A stretch of 64,000 nucleotides of DNA. It comes from Lachnospiraceae bacterium KH1T2 (GTDB taxonomy: Bacteria; Bacillota; Clostridia; Lachnospirales; Lachnospiraceae). Below the pieces are notes generated by a model. It had not been told where the DNA came from. It saw nothing but the letters and a program-made list of their open reading frames with translations, and made no database searches. Position numbers and translations under genes: made by a program. Of the stretch, positions 33,582 through 42,960 are shown in pieces. How positions within the stretch are numbered: position 1 is the first letter of the stretch; each line of letters starts with the position of its first letter. The stretch lies in NCBI GenBank assembly GCA_900114405.1, contig FOSY01000009.1, forward strand, positions 54,061-118,060. Reading direction: 5' to 3'.

Positions 33582-35084
33582 TTACATATTAAGAAGTTTT
33601 TCCAGCTCATCCATTTCTTTGCTTATCTCTTTTTCGATATCGCGAATGTTCGCCATTATCTCGGATGTTGGCGGGTACTCCACCTTTTCATATACTACTT
33701 CTTTGTACTTATTGATGGAAAGATCATAGTCATTATCAACGATTTCCTGCTTCGAAACCATAAACGACTTCTCTGTACGCTTTCTTTCTGTTTCTTTATC
33801 TATATTTTTGAAACGCTCGATGATATCCGGAATGTCATTCTCACTTACCGGTGTACGCTTATCGTCAAGGCTGTATCCATCAGCAGTCATGTCATAGAAC
33901 CATACATTGTCAGTTCCGCCGCTGCCGGTCTTAGTAAATATAAGTATAGCTGTAGAAACTCCGGCATATGGCTTAAAGACACCTGACGGCATCGAGATAA
34001 CAGCTTCCAGTCTATTATCTTCTACTATCTGCTTACGAATGTCTTTATGTGCCTTTGATGAGCCAAAAAGCACACCATCCGGTACGATACACGCACATCT
34101 TCCACCGATCTTCAGCATTCTAAGGAAAAGCGCAAGGAATAAAAGCTCAGTTTTCTTAGTTTTGCAAACCTTAAGCAGATCAGCAGAAACAGCCTCCGCA
34201 TCAAGACTCCCCTTAAAAGGCGGATTTGCAAGGATAAGTGAATACTTATCACAGTCTCTATTCTGATCAGATAAACTGTCTCTGTATTCGATAAAAGGAT
34301 TATCGATTCCATGTGTCATCATATTCATGGCGCCGATGCGAAGCATGGTTCTGTCCATATCAAAACCATTAAACATCGAATTCATGAAATGATTCTTTTT
34401 ATCTTTATTAAAAAAGATTTCTTCCTTTCTGGTTTCCTTCAGATATTCTGCAGCAGTGACAAGAAATCCTGATGTACCGCAAGCCGGGTCACATATCACT
34501 TCATCAGCCTTTGGATCTACCATTTCGACCATCATACGTATGATATGTCTTGGTGTTCTAAACTGTCCATTTCTTCCGGCTGATGCGATTTTATTCAAAA
34601 GATACTCGTAAACATCACCACGTACATCCGCCGACTGAATACTATTCATAACTTCATAGATTTCATCTAATGAATCTACAACCTTAGAGAGTAAAAGTGG
34701 TGTTGGCAGCTTAAAAATGGCATCATCCATATATTTTGAGTATGCACTGTTTTTATCATTATGAAGATTTTTTATAAATGGGAAAACCCACTCCTGCATG
34801 ATAGTGTACATTTTATCTGCAGGAAAGTCGCGAAATACAGACCATTTCAGCTGCTTACCATCTACAGAGCGCTCTCCGATTTTTACCTCTTCTGTGAAGA
34901 TACTCTTATACGGAAGCCCTAACATGATGCTTTCTTTTTCACGCTTATTGTCAATGTCATCAAGATCTCTTATGAACATGAGATATGTAATCTGCTCAAT
35001 AACTTCAAGCGGATTTACAAGTCCGCCTGCTGCAAAGATATCCCAAAGTCCGTCGATCTTGTTTTTTAATTCACCTGTAATCAT
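33582..35084 (-). CDS. hsdM: Type I DNA methyltransferase (HsdM)
   Basis: A 500-residue N6-adenine methyltransferase. The N-terminal HsdM domain (LKNKIDGLWDIFAAGG, YLMFIRDLDD) is followed by motif I DPACGTSGFL and the catalytic NPPF at N287. The ATG at 35084, with AGG eight bases away, is favoured over one six codons earlier. HsdM with HsdS modifies host DNA; with HsdR it forms the restriction complex. The C-terminus (EVVYEKVEYPPTSEIMANI, then DELEKLLNM) is intact. Confidence 0.95.
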   Translation of the reverse strand: MITGELKNKIDGLWDIFAAGGLVNPLEVIEQITYLMFIRDLDDIDNKREKESIMLGLPYKSIFTEEVKIGERSVDGKQLKWSVFRDFPADKMYTIMQEWVFPFIKNLHNDKNSAYSKYMDDAIFKLPTPLLLSKVVDSLDEIYEVMNSIQSADVRGDVYEYLLNKIASAGRNGQFRTPRHIIRMMVEMVDPKADEVICDPACGTSGFLVTAAEYLKETRKEEIFFNKDKKNHFMNSMFNGFDMDRTMLRIGAMNMMTHGIDNPFIEYRDSLSDQNRDCDKYSLILANPPFKGSLDAEAVSADLLKVCKTKKTELLFLALFLRMLKIGGRCACIVPDGVLFGSSKAHKDIRKQIVEDNRLEAVISMPSGVFKPYAGVSTAILIFTKTGSGGTDNVWFYDMTADGYSLDDKRTPVSENDIPDIIERFKNIDKETERKRTEKSFMVSKQEIVDNDYDLSINKYKEVVYEKVEYPPTSEIMANIRDIEKEISKEMDELEKLLNM

Positions 35085-35205
35085 TTTTCCTAACCCTTCC
35101 ATATCTTTTAATAAAGATTTTCTGATAAATTATAACAATTTTGATTAGTTGGCTCAATATTTTTATCAGCTACACAAAAGCAAAAAATCGAATTTCCTTT
35201 ATGTA

Positions 35206-35245
35206 AAAAACAGCAATGCCTCTACGACGAAGCACTGCTGTTTTC
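35206..35245 (-). terminator. Terminator of the beta-xylosidase gene
   Basis: AAAACAGCAATGC at 35207-35219 pairs with GCACTGCTGTTTT at 35232-35244 with one mismatch; the T run on the minus strand follows. It lies just past the stop at 35252. Confidence 0.75.
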
Positions 35246-35251
35246 TTGTCT

Positions 35252-37246
35252 TTATTTATTCCAAACCACGATTTCATCCGGATACTCTGCAAATGGTCCC
35301 GGCAAAGGAGCTATGCCGCGATGTGAGCCAAAGTAGTCTCTGTCGAAGGTAATCGGTGTGCCATCCGGGTTTTCAAAAGGCTGCTCCGGTTCAAAAGCAC
35401 ATCCAAGTGACTCTGTAGTTATGACATTTGTGCTGAAATCTTTTACTGCGCCGGCAAGATCAGTTTTTAGAGATATCTTACCGTCTTTTTCGATAAGCTC
35501 TATCAAAGGCTTAAATGCGTCATCGCAGAGTTTATGATTTTCTTTTTTATATACAGTTGCTCCACCAAAGTATGCATTACCGTCAATCCATACCGGCAAA
35601 TGACCGAAGTGAGCAGCTGCAAGTGCGCCCATATCAGGGTCTTTATCATTTGCAAAAGGAGCGTACCACTCTTCATAAGTCGGGAAGATATCAAACGGTG
35701 CAGTTCCTACTGCTTGGTAGTCCGCATCCGCAGCACTCTTACTATTATCTGTAATCTTAAAGTGCTGTACAAAGATATTGTTGTAAATACGGTCATCTCC
35801 ATGGAGTATTGTCATAAATCCTGCTACCTCGGTACGGTGGCGGATATGATATGGTGTATAGCGCGGCTCTCTTTGACCATTTACGACACTGTCAACTCCG
35901 GAGTTGATTAAGCTAAAGCTTCCAAGCACGAGGTTATGTACACAGGCGATTCCTTCACTTGGTATAGTGATGGAAACCGGTGAGAGCAGAAGGTTATTAT
36001 CGATAAGTGTCGGTCCATGTCCAACTTCGATAAATACATCCGTATTAAACATCGCACCCTTTGCCTGTCCCTTACCCTCAGGACGGGCATTGTCATGAAG
36101 GAGGTTTTGCGTAATACGCGCTCCCTGAGCCTGCCAGTCGAGCCATATACCCATGATATTGTGATGGATATGATTTCGGCGTATTGTCACATCGATTGCG
36201 GCATGAAGCTTGATACCTGCTGTTTCTGCGCCGCCGAGCTGCTGAGAGTTGCAGATATGATGTATCTCACAATCCTCGATCGTCGAGAAAACGCCGCCCA
36301 TTCTGCCGACAATTCCAGTCTGCTCGCAGTGATGAATGTTGCATCGTCTGATGATGTGATGACCGATATTCTCCTTAAGCCATCCATGATACTGGCCGCG
36401 GCAAACGGCATCACGTTCCATCTGAGTAGGGCTCTTTACTTTTCTGACAGTAAAGTACATATCATTTTCAGGATCAAGATATTTGCCGAGCGAAATACCG
36501 CAGCAGCGGCTTCCGTAGATCTCACAATCTTCGATGATCCAGCCGCGGCTCCAATGAGGGCCGATCATACCATCCTGATAAGCAGCAGGCGGAGCCCATG
36601 TTGTAGCTGCTTTGTTGATATTAAAGCCGCTGACTGTTATATAGTTAATGCCGTTTTCATCAGGCATAAAGCAGTTTCTTCTCACTAAGATCTCAACATT
36701 TTCTTTATTTGGATCAAGTCCGTGGAAATTAGCATAGAGCACAGTTTTACCGTTATCCTGCTCTGTGAACCAAAGATATGAAGCTTCATCAGAGTTCCAT
36801 GCAAATGGATTAGGTTCGCCCTTTTTGCAGTCATCCAAAGAGTCACATTCATACATCATGTGATCATTCAAAAAAACTGCTCCGGTATGCCTGATCTCCG
36901 GCGCAAAATACCAATCGCCGAAAACTCTTGTTGTATAAGGATTGTAGTCACCAAAAACTCCATTATCAACTCTTGCTGTCCAGACATCTCCGTCTAATTT
37001 TGACCAACCCTTTAATGGCTCGGCACCAGTTATTATTGCGCCAAGTTTTTCAACAGACTTGTAAACTATAGGCTTAGCTTCTGTTCCGGCGTTTCTTGGA
37101 ACTACTCTTTCCCTGTAAATTCCACTTTCTACAAGCACTTCATCACCGGCTACTGCTACCCTTGCCGCATCATTGATATGCTTAAACGGCCTTTCTTTAC
37201 TGCCGTCACCATCTCTGAATGCCTTTGCATCTACATGATAAATCAT
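35252..37246 (-). CDS. GH120-type beta-xylosidase (parallel beta-helix)
   Basis: A 664-residue protein that follows the Thermoanaerobacterium XylC-type beta-xylosidase (family GH120) along its whole length: N-terminal YHVDAKAF...GSKERPFKHINDAA, GVYRE-type GIYRERV, FGDYNPYTTRVFGDWY, the WAPPAAYQDGMIGPHWSRGW block, and right-handed beta-helix coils. Candidate catalytic residues by comparison are D370 in GIWLDWQAQG and E407 in DVFIEVGHGP; the loop between them is longer than in XylC. There is no signal peptide, so it acts inside on xylo-oligosaccharides. AAAGGAG precedes the ATG. It stands alone between hsdM and a lipoprotein gene. Confidence 0.85.
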   Translation of the reverse strand: MIYHVDAKAFRDGDGSKERPFKHINDAARVAVAGDEVLVESGIYRERVVPRNAGTEAKPIVYKSVEKLGAIITGAEPLKGWSKLDGDVWTARVDNGVFGDYNPYTTRVFGDWYFAPEIRHTGAVFLNDHMMYECDSLDDCKKGEPNPFAWNSDEASYLWFTEQDNGKTVLYANFHGLDPNKENVEILVRRNCFMPDENGINYITVSGFNINKAATTWAPPAAYQDGMIGPHWSRGWIIEDCEIYGSRCCGISLGKYLDPENDMYFTVRKVKSPTQMERDAVCRGQYHGWLKENIGHHIIRRCNIHHCEQTGIVGRMGGVFSTIEDCEIHHICNSQQLGGAETAGIKLHAAIDVTIRRNHIHHNIMGIWLDWQAQGARITQNLLHDNARPEGKGQAKGAMFNTDVFIEVGHGPTLIDNNLLLSPVSITIPSEGIACVHNLVLGSFSLINSGVDSVVNGQREPRYTPYHIRHRTEVAGFMTILHGDDRIYNNIFVQHFKITDNSKSAADADYQAVGTAPFDIFPTYEEWYAPFANDKDPDMGALAAAHFGHLPVWIDGNAYFGGATVYKKENHKLCDDAFKPLIELIEKDGKISLKTDLAGAVKDFSTNVITTESLGCAFEPEQPFENPDGTPITFDRDYFGSHRGIAPLPGPFAEYPDEIVVWNK

Positions 37247-37340
37247 AAGAAATTCTCCTTTTGTATTTAAAAATATACCTAAGGATTATTATAGCAATTT
37301 AACTTTATACTTCAACATCATTACCTGCAAAAACAGCAAA

Positions 37341-37374
37341 AAAGTGATTGCCGCGATACAGCAGCAACCACTTT
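37341..37374 (-). terminator. Terminator of the lipoprotein gene
   Basis: AAAGTGATTGC at 37341-37351 pairs with GCAACCACTTT at 37364-37374 (one G-T pair), with T-rich sequence following on the minus strand, 52 bases past the stop at 37426. Confidence 0.65.
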
Positions 37375-37425
37375 GCTTTTTATTATTTTTTAGAATGTAT
37401 CAAAACATTGTTATAACGTTCTAAA

Positions 37426-38604
37426 TTACTTTATATCTCCAAGTTTTGTAAATGTAATTGGTTTATCACTTGTAAAATCTTCTATATTTGAAAGACGCTG
37501 TTTATAGTCTTCTTCTGTAAGAGCTTCCCAATTATCACCATCATCATAGGATACAGACCATTTATTCTCAGCTCCCTCAGTCTCATCAATCTTTATTGAA
37601 TACTGTGATGATAATTCTGTAGAATTTGGCAGCAGACTATATGTACTTATCACGCCCACGTCAGCACCTTCATGTGTGTATTCTGCAAGAACCGGTCCGT
37701 ACACCTTATAATAATCTCTCCAACTGCCTGAGATCACATGAGCCGGCTCACCATCGACACTGGCAAATATATCGTAAATCTCTTTACTTTCCACATCACC
37801 TATGAGCATCTCATCTACACCATCCAGATTAAAATCTGCATAGCTGATTCCTATTGATTCCATAGGGTCTTTAGCTTCATCCCCCTGTGTCATCGCATAA
37901 TATACTGCGCTCAGATTTTCTGCTTCAAGCTCACCTGCATCCTTAGCATTCTCGATCTTACCTTTTATATCTTTTACTAAAGCACCATAAATATCTTCAC
38001 CCTTAGTACCGGCACCATCTACATAAGTTCCGCCATCAGCCGATGTAACCGTAGATGCTATTTCTCTGACTTTATCATTGATTGCTTTATAAGATTCCGG
38101 CATTTCTTCGCTCTTTGTGTAGTCCCACTGTACCTCAGACGGGTAACTTATAAGAATGTGGTAAAGCTTTCCATCCTTTTCTGTTAATTCACCTATCTTA
38201 GTCCTCATGCCGCCGTACTTTGCATAATCATCGGCAGCACTAACTCCGAATATGAATCCGCCATATCCTGCTTCATTACTCGCTTTGTCATAAATATTAA
38301 TATCATTTTCATAATTATATGCAAGATATGTACCTTTATATTCACTCGGCATAGTGATTGTTATAAAACCATTAGAGATCACACCGTTATCATCTGGTGT
38401 CAGTTCTTCACCCAGGCTAGATTCTCCACCTGCACTTTCAGTAGACACCTCATCAGTTTCATCCACAGCACCGGTTTCTAATGAAGTCATTGTTTCCACA
38501 TTTTCTGCAGTACTTTGTGCTTCTGCATTATCTGCTGTATTTGAGCTGCCACACCCGGCCAGCACAACCACACATCCAAGCACCGCCACTAACATTCTCT
38601 TCAT
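37426..38604 (-). CDS. Uncharacterised lipoprotein
   Basis: A 392-residue protein with a lipoprotein signal (KRMLVAVLGCVVVLAGC, C18) and a Ser/Thr/Glu-rich spacer to about residue 75. The middle (NGFITITMPSEYKGTY ... YHILISYPSEVQWDY) is a beta-rich domain seen in many Lachnospiraceae surface lipoproteins. The later part has an EF-hand-like loop DFNLDGVDEMLIGD, typical of FG-GAP/VCBS-like repeats. AAGGGGG precedes the ATG. Function unknown; likely surface exposed. Confidence 0.75.
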   Translation of the reverse strand: MKRMLVAVLGCVVVLAGCGSSNTADNAEAQSTAENVETMTSLETGAVDETDEVSTESAGGESSLGEELTPDDNGVISNGFITITMPSEYKGTYLAYNYENDINIYDKASNEAGYGGFIFGVSAADDYAKYGGMRTKIGELTEKDGKLYHILISYPSEVQWDYTKSEEMPESYKAINDKVREIASTVTSADGGTYVDGAGTKGEDIYGALVKDIKGKIENAKDAGELEAENLSAVYYAMTQGDEAKDPMESIGISYADFNLDGVDEMLIGDVESKEIYDIFASVDGEPAHVISGSWRDYYKVYGPVLAEYTHEGADVGVISTYSLLPNSTELSSQYSIKIDETEGAENKWSVSYDDGDNWEALTEEDYKQRLSNIEDFTSDKPITFTKLGDIK

Positions 38605-38639
38605 ACTATCTATTTCCCCCTTGATATGTAAAATTTAAT

Positions 38640-38676
38640 TATAGTTAACGACAAAGATAATTTGACGTTAACTATA
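38640..38676 (-). terminator. Hairpin after the Gfo/Idh/MocA gene
   Basis: TATAGTTAACG at 38640-38650 pairs perfectly with CGTTAACTATA at 38666-38676, 15 bases beyond the oxidoreductase stop. The minus strand then reads AT-rich sequence. It may be a terminator or an operator for the lipoprotein gene starting at 38604. Confidence 0.5.
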
Positions 38677-38690
38677 GAATTATAACAATT

Positions 38691-39689
38691 TTAACTTTCT
38701 GCTTCAACGTCATTATCTGCCGGGAATACTATCCCTGCAGAAAGTCTTGCCTCTGTCTGCACCTTCGATACGAGTAAGCTATGCTCCAGATTTTTAAGAC
38801 AGGTATCCATATCAGCGTTTTCAATGATCCGCACAAAGTTTTCAAATTCATCTCTGAGCCTGATATCAGGCTTTGCATCAAATTTCTCCTCTGTACCATC
38901 ATTCAGATGAAGTGTAACTTCTCCACAGTTATTAGCAGGCGTAGTCTGCAGGATATATCCCTTAGTGCCCTGTATAACATATTGGCATGGAGCACCACAG
39001 TCCTTTGCCGCAATGGAAACTGCCTGAAATTTCCCATAGTCCATCGTTACGATTCCACTCGTATCTATCCCGCGCTCCATATTTGCCTGATAGCTGACTT
39101 TTTCCGGCTCACCGAAAAGTCCGATGATGTAGTGGAGATTATAAAGATTAAGATCCATCAATGTTCCGCCTGACTTATTGGGATCAAACACCGGCATGAT
39201 CTTTCCTTCCTTGAAAGCATCATATCTGCTTGAGTACTGGCTAAAGTTGGCTGTGACAATTTTTATCTCTCCGATACGTTTCAGCCATTCTCTGATCTTT
39301 TCATAATTTTTCGAGTAAAGTGTAGTGATCGCTTCAAATAAAAACAGTCCTTTTTCCTTAGCAATCCTGCCAAGTTCACATGACTCACTATAATTTGATG
39401 TCATCGGCTTCTCAACGATCACATTTTTCCCTGCCGTCAAAGCCTTGCTTGCGAATGAAAAATGCAGAAAATTCGGTACAGCTATGTAAACGGTATCAAT
39501 GTCTGCTTCTGCAAGAAAAGCATCATAGTCAGCATAAACGCTCTCAATACCATTTTCGTCGCAAAGCTTTTTAGCTTTATCAATACTGCGCTGTGTACCA
39601 CACACTGCCGCCGGCTCTATTCCCCAGTTTCTAAGGTTTGGCACAACTTCCTGTGCTATCATTCCTACTCCAACTATTCCTAATCGCAT
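38691..39689 (-). CDS. Gfo/Idh/MocA family NAD(P)-dependent oxidoreductase
   Basis: A 332-residue oxidoreductase with the Rossmann start MRLGIVGVGMIAQEVVPNL, the VIVEKPMTSNY motif (lysine of the EKP motif is the usual catalytic or substrate-contacting residue) and a C-terminal alpha/beta domain with NKSGGTLMDLNLYNLHYI. The family acts on sugars, inositols and similar compounds. The ATG at 39689 has AAGAGG nine bases upstream; an in-frame extension to 39773 is unlikely. Substrate cannot be told from sequence. Confidence 0.9.
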   Translation of the reverse strand: MRLGIVGVGMIAQEVVPNLRNWGIEPAAVCGTQRSIDKAKKLCDENGIESVYADYDAFLAEADIDTVYIAVPNFLHFSFASKALTAGKNVIVEKPMTSNYSESCELGRIAKEKGLFLFEAITTLYSKNYEKIREWLKRIGEIKIVTANFSQYSSRYDAFKEGKIMPVFDPNKSGGTLMDLNLYNLHYIIGLFGEPEKVSYQANMERGIDTSGIVTMDYGKFQAVSIAAKDCGAPCQYVIQGTKGYILQTTPANNCGEVTLHLNDGTEEKFDAKPDIRLRDEFENFVRIIENADMDTCLKNLEHSLLVSKVQTEARLSAGIVFPADNDVEAES

Positions 39690-39763
39690 AAAATTACCTC
39701 TTATTCTTATACTAACAAAATTATATATTATGATATCATATTTTAGCCCAAAAGATAGTACAC

Positions 39764-39796
39764 AAAAGGTCATGCCCTACTCAGGCATGACCTTTT
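39764..39796 (-). terminator. Terminator of the antiporter gene
   Basis: AAAAGGTCATGCC at 39764-39776 pairs perfectly with GGCATGACCTTTT at 39784-39796. It lies between two minus-strand genes, 87 bases past the antiporter stop. Confidence 0.75.
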
Positions 39797-39882
39797 AAAA
39801 TAGTTTACACCAAAACACATATCCAATAGCTCTTCTCTTATAAATAGCTTACAGTCTCAGAAAGCTCTTTTCTTGATAAAAG

Positions 39883-40863
39883 TCAGCGAACCGCAGCAAA
39901 TATCACATCAGCGATATATATTAAAATCATCAATATCCCCTCAACTCTGACAATTTTCTTTGAAGTAAGTGCAAAGATAAACGAAATCACACTTATGGCT
40001 ATAAGGATCATGATGTCATAAACCGATGCCATATTTATCTCCACCGGTCGGATAATGCCTGAGAAGCCCAATATAAAAAGAAGATTAAAGATATTTGAAC
40101 CTAAGACATTCCCTATCGCCATTCCGGTTTCGCCCTTTCTGGTCGCAACTATCGATGTGACAAGCTCCGGCAGCGAAGTACCTACCGCAACTATCGTCAG
40201 TCCTATCAAAGTTTCTGTCATTCCCGCTGCCCTTGCAATTTCTTTTGAGCTGTTCACTACTGCCTGACCACCTGCAACTACCAGCACCAGCCCAACTATA
40301 AGCAATAACACACATTTCCACATAGGAATCTTTTTCTCACTGTTTTCATCAGCTTCATCATTTTTTGATTCCCTCATCAGAAATATGATATAGCCGACGA
40401 ACAATGCTACGCTCAAAGCACCTATCGGTCTCGTAACAACTCCGACTTTTTCCATAAGACCGTATCTCATAATCTTTCTGTCAACGAATGCATAGCCGCA
40501 AGTGACAAGCAATAACAGTGCCGTAGTTATGATCGTTACCGGGAAATCTCTTTTCAGGATGCCTCTGTCAACCGGCAGCGGAGAGATCACTGCACACACT
40601 CCAAGCACACCTAGAAGATTGAAAATATTTGAACCGACAACATTGCTTAGCGCAATTTCACTAGAGCCCTGAAATGCAGCCAACGTACTGACTGCCATTT
40701 CCGGCGCACTTGTCCCAAGCGCTACTATCGTAAGTCCAATTATAAGCCCTGATACATTAAATCTTTTAGCCAGAGCAGAGCTTCCATTTACGAAGATATC
40801 CGCTCCTTTGATAAGGCATAAAAATCCCACTGCAAGAATCACTATCTGAATCAATGTATTCAT
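39883..40863 (-). CDS. Calcium/sodium antiporter (CaCA family, YrbG-like)
   Basis: A 326-residue membrane protein with about ten helices and the two inverted alpha-repeats of the CaCA family: ALGTSAPEMAVS in the first half and AVGTSLPELVTS in the second, each followed by GSNIFNLL. These bind the exchanged cations. AAGGAGG precedes the ATG at 40863 by eight bases. It exchanges Ca2+ for Na+ or H+ across the membrane. A perfect hairpin follows the gene. Confidence 0.92.
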   Translation of the reverse strand: MNTLIQIVILAVGFLCLIKGADIFVNGSSALAKRFNVSGLIIGLTIVALGTSAPEMAVSTLAAFQGSSEIALSNVVGSNIFNLLGVLGVCAVISPLPVDRGILKRDFPVTIITTALLLLVTCGYAFVDRKIMRYGLMEKVGVVTRPIGALSVALFVGYIIFLMRESKNDEADENSEKKIPMWKCVLLLIVGLVLVVAGGQAVVNSSKEIARAAGMTETLIGLTIVAVGTSLPELVTSIVATRKGETGMAIGNVLGSNIFNLLFILGFSGIIRPVEINMASVYDIMILIAISVISFIFALTSKKIVRVEGILMILIYIADVIFAAVR

Positions 40864-40915
40864 CCGCAAATCCTCCTTAACGGTCCATATTTAATTTTTC
40901 AGTCACTTCGTCCTA

Positions 40916-41335
40916 TCAACGATTGTGCAGATTTTTGGATTTTCTACCATCCAGATCATGGATATATTTAATGATAAAAAAACGACATGGCATTATCAGC
41001 TTCGAATAATAAAGCTGTAATGATCCACATAAAGAAATAAGTGTCAAAAACATAGTCACAACAGTCAAAAGCACTGTAATTTTTGACTTAATAGCCTTTT
41101 TGACACTATTATTCTTACTCGAAAAAATATTTTTAAGAATTGCAAAACCCGCATGACTCTCATCAGCGGATCGTGTTTCTTCTGAAATTACACAGCTTTC
41201 CCCTATCACTCCAACCCTGGGAGTATCAGCAAAGGTAAAACTATTTGTAAGTTTAATGAGCAATATGCATATAACGACAAAGCTCAAAAAGGACATATCA
41301 TACTTGCTTCTGCTACTTTTCGATAACCTAAGCAT
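40916..41335 (-). CDS. Hypothetical membrane protein linked to a glycosyltransferase
   Basis: A 139-residue protein with two membrane helices (about 15-33 and 86-106) and a basic tail. I do not recognise a family. Its start codon shares one base with the stop of the glycosyltransferase gene, so it is translated with it. The segment between the helices is polar and includes one Cys. It may anchor or assist the glycosyltransferase. Confidence 0.55.
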   Translation of the reverse strand: MLRLSKSSRSKYDMSFLSFVVICILLIKLTNSFTFADTPRVGVIGESCVISEETRSADESHAGFAILKNIFSSKNNSVKKAIKSKITVLLTVVTMFLTLISLCGSLQLYYSKLIMPCRFFIIKYIHDLDGRKSKNLHNR

Positions 41336-42513
41336 TATAGATCCTCCTCTCTCGTCTCTTCACTACCACCCTTCAAGAATTCCTGAATCTCCTGATATCT
41401 GTTCTCCATTGCATTTTTCGCAGATCCGGGTACCCAATTACCATGATGGTGATGGGTCGTATAACTGTATGGGGTTTTATAAATGATTCCCGTGTCAAAG
41501 CTCTTTCCTGTCAATACCTCAAAGGGGTAAATGGTAATATCCTCTACCATCTGAAATCCACCGTTTTTCACCAGACCATGCTGTTCGATCACCTGAGTAT
41601 AACGCACCGGACAGGTGGAATTATCCCAACTGCCATCTGCTTTTAAGTATGGACGATTCTCATAGCTTTCACAGATCTCCCGCAGAATTTTATTCCCGGG
41701 CTTTGCTCCCATTCCCGATCCACACTCAATCCTGCTCAAAGACTCAAAGCTCATATAAGCATCATTATATAAAAGATCATCTATCGGGCGAAGCATCTCT
41801 ACATCTAAGTCCATATAAACTCCGCCATAGCGATACAGTACATCTGCTCTTGCATAATCTGAGGCGAAGGCCCAGTTTTTATTCTCAATTGCCTGATCAA
41901 AAAATTTACAGCCTTCCGCATGATAAGTCTCAAGATTCCAGATTTTGATTTCAAAATCCGGAGCAAATTTTTTCCAGGACTTTAAGCAGTACTCATACTC
42001 TTTTGGTAAAGGCTCGCCTGAAAACCAGAAAGTGTGAATGATCTTCGGAATCACAGGAATCTTGTTCTTTCGAAAATCCTTTGGCTGCTTCCTTGCCCTG
42101 AGCAAAAGCATATCTTCGTATAACGCTTCTAAAAAAATAGAAGGTATAGCCTCGATCTCCGCAAGCCTGCGATCCGATCCTAACTGCATCATAACTTCTT
42201 TATATCCTGCAACTGCAGCTATGATCACCGTATCTTTATTTGCTTTAGCGATAAGATCAGCCTTCTTTATCAGATCATATTCTTTTCCATCTAATATCAC
42301 CTGTGAAGTTCCCGGTATATCCACAAACCCTTTTACATTTTCTATCAATCCACTTTCACACAAAAAAGGATAGGTGATATTTCTAAAATGCTTTCCACTT
42401 CCCCAGCAGATCAGATCTTTTCTTTTTAATTCTTCAAATAATTTTGTTATTCTCATTTCATATTCAACTATATCAGTTATTGTCAGGTTATGATAGCCCT
42501 TTACCTGATCCAT
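41335..42513 (-). CDS. GT32-type glycosyltransferase with N-terminal Rossmann-like domain
   Basis: A 392-residue protein. Residues about 130-370 are a family GT32 (capsule/mannosyl/galactosyl) transferase: IPKIIHTFWFSGEPLPKEY, the sugar-nucleotide region WAFASDYARADVLYRYGG, and the metal-binding DxD in YMDLDVEML. The first 130 residues form a nucleotide-binding-like domain (DLICWGSGKHFRNITY). No clear ribosome site precedes the ATG, and a perfect 16-bp palindrome lies directly upstream (42518-42533). It probably acts in cell-surface polysaccharide synthesis. Confidence 0.8.
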   Translation of the reverse strand: MDQVKGYHNLTITDIVEYEMRITKLFEELKRKDLICWGSGKHFRNITYPFLCESGLIENVKGFVDIPGTSQVILDGKEYDLIKKADLIAKANKDTVIIAAVAGYKEVMMQLGSDRRLAEIEAIPSIFLEALYEDMLLLRARKQPKDFRKNKIPVIPKIIHTFWFSGEPLPKEYEYCLKSWKKFAPDFEIKIWNLETYHAEGCKFFDQAIENKNWAFASDYARADVLYRYGGVYMDLDVEMLRPIDDLLYNDAYMSFESLSRIECGSGMGAKPGNKILREICESYENRPYLKADGSWDNSTCPVRYTQVIEQHGLVKNGGFQMVEDITIYPFEVLTGKSFDTGIIYKTPYSYTTHHHHGNWVPGSAKNAMENRYQEIQEFLKGGSEETREEDL

Positions 42514-42517
42514 TGTA

Positions 42518-42533
42518 AAAATTGATCAATTTT
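42518..42533. promoter_or_regulatory. 16-bp palindrome at the start of the GT32 gene
   Basis: AAAATTGATCAATTTT is a perfect palindrome four bases upstream of the GT32 start codon, where a ribosome site would be expected. It could be an operator or a hairpin blocking translation. Confidence 0.4.
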
Positions 42534-42598
42534 CACCGTTATACACCTAATAACATCCAACAAAACTACATTTTTTTAAAACTTTTTTAATAAATACA

Positions 42599-42626
42599 TT
42601 GACATTTTTTACATATTTGTTAGAAT
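42599..42626 (+). promoter_or_regulatory. Strong promoter of the structured RNA/polyamine leader
   Basis: TTGACA (42599-42604) and TAGAAT (42621-42626), spacing 16, preceded by A/T tracts that act as UP-like elements. Transcription would start near 42633. Confidence 0.75.
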
Positions 42627-42632
42627 AACAGA

Positions 42633-42932
42633 CATGTAAAACAGATAGTTGCTTTTTATATGACTACTGTGCAACAAGGCCTTAGCAAACTTGTTTTTGT
42701 GAAAAGCTCATCGGACAGGGCTGGCCGCTGCCGACGTGGATTTTTCCACATATTGATCGAGTTAAAAGCTCAATTTTATAAGTTGGTTACTTCATAACCC
42801 GTGCGAAAATAGCACCCCACTTGTGAAACGTTCAATAGGCAGTCTGCTGTACACAGATAGGCTCATATAAATTGAAATAATTAAGTTATGTCATCAAGTA
42901 AAGTGCTGCGGTTTCGCGGCACTTTTTTTCGC
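42633..42932 (+). ncRNA. Structured non-coding RNA or regulatory leader ahead of the polyamine operon
   Basis: About 300 bases between a strong promoter and an intrinsic terminator, without an ORF. GACAT at 42631-42635 can pair with ATGTC at 42888-42892, closing the whole molecule. Inside are many short hairpins: GTTGC/GCAAC (42648-42675), TCGG/CCGA (42711-42734), GTGGA/TCCAC (about 42736-42749), GAGTT/AGCTC, GGTTA/TAACC and GTGC/GCAC. ACAGATAG occurs twice (42641, 42853). It does not match the box sequences I know for SAM, lysine, T-box, cobalamin, guanidine or SRP RNAs. It could be a stand-alone RNA (for example of the raiA type) or a riboswitch. Confidence 0.6.
42901..42930 (+). terminator. 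First terminator ahead of the polyamine operon
   Basis: AAGTGCTGCG pairs with CGCGGCACTT around GTTT (one wobble), followed by a T run. A textbook intrinsic terminator about 90 bases before speA. Confidence 0.9.
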
Positions 42933-42936
42933 GCGT

Positions 42937-42960
42937 AAAGAATCAGCAGATTCTTTTTTC
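42937..42960 (+). terminator. Second, tandem terminator ahead of the polyamine operon
   Basis: AAAGAATC and GATTCTTT form an eight-pair stem around AGCA and are followed by TTTC TTT, seven bases after the first terminator's T run. No clear promoter is seen between it and speA (42961-43019). Confidence 0.65.

Noticed and set aside
36017..36688. 223-residue plus-strand ORF inside the beta-xylosidase gene
   Set aside because: Antisense to a full-length, clearly conserved gene; composition is that of a shadow frame.
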